From contig DAOVMD010000120.1 in the NCBI GenBank assembly GCA_030630935.1, positions 1 through 8,196 of the forward strand: a stretch of 8,196 bases of DNA, in the 5' to 3' direction. The notes under the pieces were generated by a model. That model did not search any database, was not told the DNA's origin, and saw only the letters and a program-made list of their open reading frames with translations. This document shows, piece after piece, positions 1-6,423 of the stretch (its first letter is position 1; the number at the start of each line of letters is the position of its first letter). The position numbers and the translations under genes are program-made. The stretch comes from Candidatus Mcinerneyibacteriota bacterium (GTDB lineage: Bacteria > AUK180 > JAQVHJ01).

Positions 1-3000
1 ATTATTATAATATAAATTATAGTTCAAAATATATAATCGGTACAAAAGAGTTAATTATTGATACAGATCTCGATCTACCTAAATTTGACACCCCATATAT
101 TCCGAGAAGTTCTTCTGAGTTCAATAAATTATTAGAAAAAATCCTAAGTAATATCGAGATCAGAGACGTTGAAGAGATTCAGGAAGATTATACATATCAA
201 ACAGATACCACAACAGATAATGACGGCTTACTAATTTTTTATATCCCGTTTGTAAAATTTTTAAAATATGATACTATCACTGATATGACTGATAGTAATG
301 GTTATAAAATTAACTTTACGTGGACAAGTTTACCTTTTGATGATAAGAATATAAATGTAATCACCAGTATTGATTATAAAAACTCAATGGGTGAAGTCAT
401 AGAAGTAGAATATAGTTATAGTCATCAGGACATTGATTTTCCGGCAACTCCACCGGTAAGGTACTCCGGGAATAAAAGTGTTTATCTTCTTGAAAGTATT
501 GTGTATAGAAAATCAGGAGAACAAGATCCTTTAATTAATGCATTTAACTTTGAATATAATGATCAGGGCTTTATTAATAAAGTAAAATATCCTATCAGAG
601 ATGAGTCCGAAGGTAAGGGCATAATCGAATATGAATATGAGCCATATAAATATATCACGGAAACAATCTTTGCTCAGCTTGTTCACAGTGACCCGTTAGA
701 TTCTGTTGGCGGCGGAGTAATCCAGGATGCAACTTATGGAGTTGTAACAAGAATTGAAGAAGGAGATAAAGTTACAAGATATTCCAGAGGGATTTTCCCG
801 GGGCTTGTAGGAAATATAATTATGGGTTTCCCCAAACAGGTTTATGTAATTCACCCCGATAATACCTATGAAAAACATAATTATATTATCGAAGGTTATT
901 GGGTGTCAAGCACCACATATATAAATTCGTGGAGAGCGGGTCATGAGGAATCAGTTGAATATTACAGTGCCTGGGAATCAGGAGATGATAAGATACTACA
1001 GAAAGTAGAATATGACTGGTGTGCACGAGGTTATCGAATTGTTAAGACATCAAGTGGAGATATTCCTTATGCTGCGAAAAATATAAGATTAGAAAGGAAA
1101 ACAATTAAAAAATACAGTCAGGATGATCCAGACCTTTTTAAAACTTATGAGATTGAATATTCTAAGTATGACGACTGGGGAAATATAACAAGGATGGTTA
1201 ATAGAAGAGATATTGAAGACCCTACTGATGATATATTTATTGTTAATTATTATCTTCATGATTTTGATTCAAACTATTGGTGGAAACATATTATTAATAA
1301 GGTTAGATTAACAATAGTAAAGGATAAAGATGGTAATATTCTGAAGAGGACCCGGTTCAAATATGACCAATCTATTCCTGAAAATTATGGAATAGATACT
1401 GAACAGAAGTATGAAGACGTGAATCTTAACCCTTCGAAATTAGGTGAGACATATCGCGGAAACCTGACAACATTGATTACTTACATTGCTCAACAGGATG
1501 AAGAAGGTCTATTTAGTTGGGATAATGTAATTGAAGTGAAACAGCATTTTACATACGATATATTCGGGAACCAGGTAACTTTAAAAGATTCGAAAGGGAA
1601 TACTTCTAAAGTAACTTATGATGAAACATATAACTATGCTTTACCTGTTGAAGCGATTGATGCATTAAACTATAAGTCCGAAATTTCATATTACCAAAAT
1701 ACTTATCTTGTTAAAACTTCAACTGATATAAACGGTAATAATGTTTCTAATGAATATGATTCACTTGATAGAGTTATAACTACAATTTATCCTAAAACGA
1801 TAGGGAGCTCTACAACTTATGAATACCACGATGATGTTTTTCCGGCATATACGGTAGTAAGAAACAATATTGAAGGGAATACATTTGCAGAAAGTGTATA
1901 TTATTACGATGGAATGGGACGTTTTATCTATGGTGGTGTAAAGGAAGATATTAAAAATGGAATAGATTCCTGGGTAGTAAATGGGGTGGACTATGATCAT
2001 ATGGGGAGAAAAAAATATATCTTTGAACCGGGTAAAGATAAGAATGTTGACTTAAATAATTTTATCGACCCGCGTCCGCAAAGGAATCCGGATGGTTCAT
2101 ATTCGGGAGATGTGAAGTATATTAGATACGAATATGATGTCCTAGGAAGAACAAAGAAGGTTTTTATTCCTGATGCAGTAGAAGGGAATACTGCAACGTT
2201 AGCAATTATCTATGACTATGATGATTTTGAGAACTCAGTTAAGATAACCGATGCAAAGGGGCATTCGATTAAATATTATTTCAATTCACAGGATAAACTT
2301 GAGATGGTTGAAGAACTTGATGAGAACGGGAATACATATTCTAAAACCAGATTCAAGTATGACCTGATGGGTAATATGACAGAAATGCGAACCAGCAAAG
2401 ATGGTGTAAACTGGATGGTCTCGAAATATACTTATGATTCGGAAGGGAGACTGATTAAATCAGTTTTACCTGATAGTGGTGAATCAACTTTTATTTATGA
2501 TTTAAATGGAAACTTAACACAGAGTACCGATGCAAAAGGAATTACAATTAAGTATTATTACGATAAGTTAAACCGTCAAACGAAGATTGAGTATCCCGAT
2601 GGTAGTTATATTTTATATGAATATGATAATCTTTCAATTCCCAATGGTAAAGGGAAGTTATATTTAAAGCGAAGATACCAACCTGGTGAAGGTTTTGTCA
2701 GCTCGAACAAGTTTACGGACATTGATGATATGGGTCGATTATTGAAGAAACAAGAATTTATCAATTTCGAAGGTCATAATCCTGTACAGATAAATCATAA
2801 CTATTCATATAACAAAGTGGGATTTATGCTTTCTCATGATATCTCTGTTAACGGTCAGGAGATTCAGAGAATGGAGTATCAATATGACCTGATGGGACGG
2901 GCAGATGTCCTATATGAAACTGTAATGGGGCAGCAGACAACAAAGCAGGTTATTGCCGAGATAAACGAATTCAATGCTCTTGGTATGGTTGAAAAAATAG

Positions 3001-4835
3001 ACTATGCGAATGACATTAGTGTTAAATATACCTACAATGAATACAGACACTGGATGGAGGAGATGGAGATTGTAAGTAAAGGTACCTCAATCTTTAAAAA
3101 TAAATATTTCTATGATGTAGTTGGCAACAGAACTAAACTCAAAGATGAAAATAATATTGAGACCACGTATGATTATGATTCACTCTACCGTTTAACCAAT
3201 GTCAACGGTAAGTATTATAAGAAAGGAGATAATACTTCCGGGAGTATTTATACTTATGATCAAGTTGGAAATAGATTGATGTATGAAAGTAAATATGGTA
3301 AAATTACTTATGAGTATGATAAAAGTTCTAATAGATTATTAAGAGTAAACTTCAACAGGGAGAACGATGATTTGAGTTATATGCTGATTAATTATGATGC
3401 AAACGGTAACACTATTCAGAGAGATTATTTCAGGAATAAGGACGAGATATTTGAACAGGAATTGTATGAATATAACTATGATAATATGATGGTGCATTAT
3501 GTAAGACACAAACCTGTTATGAAGAATAATCGGATTGAAATGGAAGTTGAATCGGAACTCAATATGAAATATGATGTAAACGGTATGAGAGTGATTAAAG
3601 AATGTTATCCGAATACAAATGATTCAACCATCTATATATACGAAGGCGGTGAAGTAGTTTTGGAGATGACTTATGAACAGATCCCGAAGTATAAACATCT
3701 GTTTACTTATGCCGGTGGAAAGAAAGTCAGTAGAACCAGTTTCCAGAGTGATGGTACAATTGATCTTGATTCGAGAAACTACTTTCATCAGAATTTCCTT
3801 GGAAGTATTGCAATGATAACAGATAAGGATGGAAATATTGAAGAACATAATAAATACGAACCCTTCGGGGATATTATTTGGTCAAAGAGTTATGTAGATA
3901 CCGATAATGATTATAAATTCACAGGAAAAGAACGTGATAAAGAATCAAATCTGGATTACTTTAATGCAAGGTATTTGGATACGAAGTTAGGAAGGTTTAT
4001 GAAAGCAGATACTAATTATGGAAAAATTCAAAAACCACAAACATTAAATAGATTTGTATATTCTCTAAACAATCCATTAAAATATCTTGATTCCTTGGGA
4101 TTTGAAGAGGTTTCAGTAAGGGTAATTCATGGAGTAAGAACAACAGGTCTTGGAAGTAAATGTAAAAAAATTAGGCGAGAATGGGATTTAAAAAAACAAA
4201 CAGATTTTATTCAATATGAAAAAGCGAACAGATTTGATTGGGATAGTTTGCTAACTGATAAACCGAATATATTAATAACAACATCTGAACATAGTGGAAT
4301 AGGAACATTTATTATTCAACTATTTTCTATTGAAGAAGATAAAGGTATACCATTTGCTGGTTCTACTGCTAATGAAATATGGGTTGATATGAAAGAATTT
4401 CAAGAACAAGTATTTAAAAATCCTGATTTAAAAATCTTAATGGTATTAGGATGTACAACAAGTCAGGAATTTTATGGTGGAGCACAAACAAAGAATTTTA
4501 TTCTATTAACTACTAAACATGATGTCGTAAATGGGGTTGCTTTAGATGCCTTTATTGCGGGTATTGGCAAATATTTTCTTGGAGGGAAATATTCTTTTAA
4601 AGATGCTGTTTTAAAAGCATACTTAAAATATTATGCTAATGATAAAATCAAAGCAAAAGCAAAAAAATCATATAATAAAAAACATAATCGTGAGGAGGAT
4701 GAAGATTTAACTGAAGAGGAATGGCTTGAAGCTATTGAACCATTTTTCGACGAACAATTCTTTTTACTAGACTCAACATTGGATGGAGCACCATCCTATA
4801 ATCAACCATTTACTGAAATGTTTAAAACCAAATAG
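1..4835 (+). CDS. RHS/YD-repeat polymorphic toxin, 5'-truncated by window edge
   Basis: The frame is open from nt 3 to the TAG at 4833-4835 (1,610 residues visible; residue number = nucleotide/3). There is no ATG, GTG or TTG codon between nt 3 and 284. The text across nt 285 reads as continuous RHS sequence (YDTITDMTDSNGYKINF), so the ATG at 285 is an internal Met and the real start is upstream. Order: a weakly repetitive region to about residue 510, which loosely recalls the middle region of SpvB/TcB-type proteins; YD repeats at about 510-1160; the core-associated domain at about 1285-1366; then a unique 244-residue tip. In the family, the YD repeats build a hollow beta-strand cocoon that encloses the toxic tip until delivery. 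The N-terminal delivery domain is off the window, so type VI, Tc-like or other export cannot be told apart. The RHS assignment is secure; substrate and target cell are not known. Confidence 0.93.
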   Translation, partial: YYNINYSSKYIIGTKELIIDTDLDLPKFDTPYIPRSSSEFNKLLEKILSNIEIRDVEEIQEDYTYQTDTTTDNDGLLIFYIPFVKFLKYDTITDMTDSNGYKINFTWTSLPFDDKNINVITSIDYKNSMGEVIEVEYSYSHQDIDFPATPPVRYSGNKSVYLLESIVYRKSGEQDPLINAFNFEYNDQGFINKVKYPIRDESEGKGIIEYEYEPYKYITETIFAQLVHSDPLDSVGGGVIQDATYGVVTRIEEGDKVTRYSRGIFPGLVGNIIMGFPKQVYVIHPDNTYEKHNYIIEGYWVSSTTYINSWRAGHEESVEYYSAWESGDDKILQKVEYDWCARGYRIVKTSSGDIPYAAKNIRLERKTIKKYSQDDPDLFKTYEIEYSKYDDWGNITRMVNRRDIEDPTDDIFIVNYYLHDFDSNYWWKHIINKVRLTIVKDKDGNILKRTRFKYDQSIPENYGIDTEQKYEDVNLNPSKLGETYRGNLTTLITYIAQQDEEGLFSWDNVIEVKQHFTYDIFGNQVTLKDSKGNTSKVTYDETYNYALPVEAIDALNYKSEISYYQNTYLVKTSTDINGNNVSNEYDSLDRVITTIYPKTIGSSTTYEYHDDVFPAYTVVRNNIEGNTFAESVYYYDGMGRFIYGGVKEDIKNGIDSWVVNGVDYDHMGRKKYIFEPGKDKNVDLNNFIDPRPQRNPDGSYSGDVKYIRYEYDVLGRTKKVFIPDAVEGNTATLAIIYDYDDFENSVKITDAKGHSIKYYFNSQDKLEMVEELDENGNTYSKTRFKYDLMGNMTEMRTSKDGVNWMVSKYTYDSEGRLIKSVLPDSGESTFIYDLNGNLTQSTDAKGITIKYYYDKLNRQTKIEYPDGSYILYEYDNLSIPNGKGKLYLKRRYQPGEGFVSSNKFTDIDDMGRLLKKQEFINFEGHNPVQINHNYSYNKVGFMLSHDISVNGQEIQRMEYQYDLMGRADVLYETVMGQQTTKQVIAEINEFNALGMVEKIDYANDISVKYTYNEYRHWMEEMEIVSKGTSIFKNKYFYDVVGNRTKLKDENNIETTYDYDSLYRLTNVNGKYYKKGDNTSGSIYTYDQVGNRLMYESKYGKITYEYDKSSNRLLRVNFNRENDDLSYMLINYDANGNTIQRDYFRNKDEIFEQELYEYNYDNMMVHYVRHKPVMKNNRIEMEVESELNMKYDVNGMRVIKECYPNTNDSTIYIYEGGEVVLEMTYEQIPKYKHLFTYAGGKKVSRTSFQSDGTIDLDSRNYFHQNFLGSIAMITDKDGNIEEHNKYEPFGDIIWSKSYVDTDNDYKFTGKERDKESNLDYFNARYLDTKLGRFMKADTNYGKIQKPQTLNRFVYSLNNPLKYLDSLGFEEVSVRVIHGVRTTGLGSKCKKIRREWDLKKQTDFIQYEKANRFDWDSLLTDKPNILITTSEHSGIGTFIIQLFSIEEDKGIPFAGSTANEIWVDMKEFQEQVFKNPDLKILMVLGCTTSQEFYGGAQTKNFILLTTKHDVVNGVALDAFIAGIGKYFLGGKYSFKDAVLKAYLKYYANDKIKAKAKKSYNKKHNREEDEDLTEEEWLEAIEPFFDEQFFLLDSTLDGAPSYNQPFTEMFKTK
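1530..3283 (+). repeat. Long direct repeat, copy A (inside the main RHS gene)
   Basis: This 1,754-base stretch aligns from attgaagtgaaac at 1530 to copy B at 6428, and still aligns when copy B meets the window edge (3283 against 8196). Both copies have the same orientation and are in the RHS reading frame. Exact shared blocks include 63 bases at 2372-2434 and 44 bases at 2739-2782. Copies this long and similar can recombine, which would delete or exchange the tip/immunity segment between them. Confidence 0.92.
1530..3480 (+). repeat. YD-repeat array of the RHS core (protein level)
   Basis: This is a run of degenerate units of about 20 residues with the pattern YxYDxxGRLxxxxxPDG. Clear examples are FTYDIFGNQVT at residue 516, YTYDSEGRLIKS at 809, YDLNGNLTQSTDAKG at 832, then YDYDSLYRLTNVNG and YTYDQVGNRLMYES further on. 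Two neighbouring stretches share the TDAKGxxIKYYY motif (from about nt 2249 and 2527), which shows duplication of units inside the array. In RHS proteins these units form the spiral beta-sheet wall of the toxin cocoon. The boundaries are approximate because units fade out on both sides. Confidence 0.85.
3843..4100 (+). other. RHS repeat-associated core domain ending in DSLG
   Basis: This is the conserved end of the RHS core. Motifs in order: YEPFG (nt 3855-3869), FTGKERD (3918-3938), YFNARYLD, GRFMKAD (3990-4010) and NRFVYSLNNPLKYLDSLG ending at nt 4100. In the family this domain closes the cocoon, and its terminal DPxG motif is part of an aspartyl autoprotease site that frees the C-terminal tip. 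Here the motif is D-S-L-G (nt 4089-4100, residues 1363-1366), with Ser in place of the usual Pro. I see no second DPxG close behind it. The last 90 bases (4011-4100) are richer in AT at first (13 G/C in the line 4021-4080) than the core before them, so the exchanged cassette may begin inside this domain rather than at DSLG. Confidence 0.9.
4101..4832 (+). other. C-terminal toxin tip, candidate caspase-like (CHAT/clan CD) cysteine protease
   Basis: This is the 244-residue variable tip after DSLG. It lacks YD repeats and so is the expected effector domain. A hydrophobic strand runs into a histidine (ILITTSEHSGIG, His at residue 1430, nt 4290-4292). Fifty-four residues later a second hydrophobic strand ends in a cysteine (LKILMVLGCTTS, Cys at 1484, nt 4452-4454). 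Further on, LGGKYSFKDAVLKAYLKYY (from about residue 1526) looks like the GxSxxEALxxA helix seen after the Cys strand in CHAT proteins. In caspase-fold peptidases, strand-His-Gly and strand-Cys supply the catalytic dyad. Here the His is followed by Ser-Gly rather than Gly directly, which weakens the match. The end is charged (KAKAKKSYNKK, then EEDEDLTEEEW). The fold call is inference from motif order only; an unrelated toxin fold is possible. Confidence 0.45.
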
Positions 4836-4842
4836 GTAAATT

Positions 4843-6423
4843 ATGAAAATTAAAAAATTTTATTTATTTTTATTTATTATTGTTACTATAGTGATATTTT
4901 TTTCATTTTATAATATAAAATTTAAATATAAAATTAAATATGGTATTTTAAGTGATAAAGGTAAATTAATAATTATGCCATATTATGATGATATTATAAA
5001 CAAGGGAAATGTATTTTTAGTAGAAAAAAAGGGTAAATATGGTATTTACAATTTGGATGGGACAATGATAGGTAAGCCAATTTATGATAAAATTATTTTT
5101 GTTGGAGATAATATAATACTAAAAAAGCGAAATTATTATTACTTAATGTGTATTAAAGGAAATGTTCTTATTAAAGGAAAATATGAAATAGTTAAATCAA
5201 AGAATAAAAAGATATTTATAATTAATGATGTAGAGAAAAAAAGAATATTTAATATAGAAAATAGAAAACAAATAACCAAACAATATGATGATGTTCAAAT
5301 AAATAATTATGATTTTTATTCTGTAAAAATAAATGGAAAATGGGGAATAATTAATTCAAATGGAGATATTTTAATAAGCTTAAAATATGATGGAATTAAA
5401 GGAGGAAAAAATTGTAAATATTTTTCTTTCAAAAAAGAAAATAAGTGGGGTTTTATTAATAAATATGAAGATATAATAGCAAAACCTATTTATGATAATA
5501 TAAAATTTACATTGTCTTATATATTTGTTACGAAAAATAATAAAGTTGGGATATTAGACAACGAATTGGAAATAAAAGTTCCAATATTTTATGATGAAAT
5601 AAAATTTAGCGGTATTAATGATTATTGGATAGTGAAAGAAAATAATAAATTTGGTTTACTTTCTAATAATATAGAAATAATTAAATGTAAATATAATGAT
5701 ATAAAAATTATTAATAATGTAGTTATGGCAAAAGATAAGTCAAAACTTGTTTTATTAAATTTAAAAGGTGAAAAATATTATGAAATCAATTGTTTTAATA
5801 TGAAAAATATAGGTAAAAAAAATTTTATAATTACTATTAATTTGAAGAATGGATTTAAATATGGGTTTATAGATTTAGAAAAAATGTTAGCTCCAAAGTA
5901 TTTTAAGTATTTGGAATATATTCCCGAATGGGATTTATTAAAATATGGTGAGCAGCATGATGAACATATACTTTATGGGATAATGGGTTTAGACACAAAA
6001 AAAATAACAGAGACAAAATATTTAACTATATGTAGTTATAAAAATGATACCGCAATTATTGCTGAATTTCGAAATAATAATATATTTTATGGATTTATTA
6101 ATAATAATGGTGAAGTAATAATTCCTTTAATTTATGATGGAGTTAACACAATGATAGATAATATTGCTCCATTTAAAAAATCTGGAAAATGGGGTTATTT
6201 AAACAAAAACAATGAATGGGTAATAGAACCTAAATTTTTTAATTGTGGGGTTTTTCATGGAAATATTGCACCAGTAAGAATTAATAAAAAGGAAAAAATA
6301 AGTATTATCAATAAAAAAGGAAAAATTCTATTTAGAAATAAATTTGATAGTTGTGATTATTTAGAAAATAAAACAATTTTAGTTGGGAAAAAAGTTAAAT
6401 ATTTAAAATTAGAAAAAAAATAA
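4843..6423 (+). CDS. Membrane-anchored WG-repeat protein, candidate immunity protein
   Basis: The product has 526 residues. Residues 6-23 form one strongly hydrophobic segment after MKIKK, fitting a signal anchor or uncleaved signal peptide; no lipobox Cys is seen. The charge is positive on both sides, so orientation is unclear. The rest is WG (KWG) repeats with a period of about 33-38 residues: clear starts near residues 33, 66, 167, 202, 340, 416 and 450, weaker ones near 235, 270, 379 and 486. The typical unit is KWGxINxxGxxIxxPxYDxI. WG repeats occur in proteins of mostly unknown function. The start is 7 bases after the RHS stop, with only a weak TAGGT-like ribosome site at 4833-4837, which suggests one transcript and translational coupling. 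The gene is much more AT-rich than the RHS core (10 G/C in line 5221-5280). Position after the toxin tip is the only reason for the immunity call. Confidence 0.85.
   Translation: MKIKKFYLFLFIIVTIVIFFSFYNIKFKYKIKYGILSDKGKLIIMPYYDDIINKGNVFLVEKKGKYGIYNLDGTMIGKPIYDKIIFVGDNIILKKRNYYYLMCIKGNVLIKGKYEIVKSKNKKIFIINDVEKKRIFNIENRKQITKQYDDVQINNYDFYSVKINGKWGIINSNGDILISLKYDGIKGGKNCKYFSFKKENKWGFINKYEDIIAKPIYDNIKFTLSYIFVTKNNKVGILDNELEIKVPIFYDEIKFSGINDYWIVKENNKFGLLSNNIEIIKCKYNDIKIINNVVMAKDKSKLVLLNLKGEKYYEINCFNMKNIGKKNFIITINLKNGFKYGFIDLEKMLAPKYFKYLEYIPEWDLLKYGEQHDEHILYGIMGLDTKKITETKYLTICSYKNDTAIIAEFRNNNIFYGFINNNGEVIIPLIYDGVNTMIDNIAPFKKSGKWGYLNKNNEWVIEPKFFNCGVFHGNIAPVRINKKEKISIINKKGKILFRNKFDSCDYLENKTILVGKKVKYLKLEKK
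4858..4911 (+). other. N-terminal transmembrane segment of the WG-repeat protein
   Basis: Residues 6-23 are almost all Phe, Leu, Ile, Val or Tyr with no charge, flanked by K2, K4 and K5 on one side and K26, K28, K30 and K32 on the other. This is a single-pass anchor or signal sequence. If the protein is the immunity factor, it places the repeats at the inner membrane, on a side the sequence does not decide. Confidence 0.8.

Noticed and set aside
696-878. 60-codon minus-strand reading frame
   Set aside because: It is antisense to well-supported RHS coding sequence and its product shows no recognisable domain.
1761-2000. 79-codon minus-strand reading frame
   Set aside because: It is antisense to the YD-repeat region. 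The Tyr/Ile-rich product reflects the reverse complement of repeated TAT/GAT codons.
3624-3848. 74-codon minus-strand reading frame
   Set aside because: It is antisense to the end of the RHS core and has no independent support.
4836-4842. Promoter or terminator between the RHS gene and the WG gene
   Set aside because: The gap is only seven bases, with no room for either. The genes are more simply read as one transcript.
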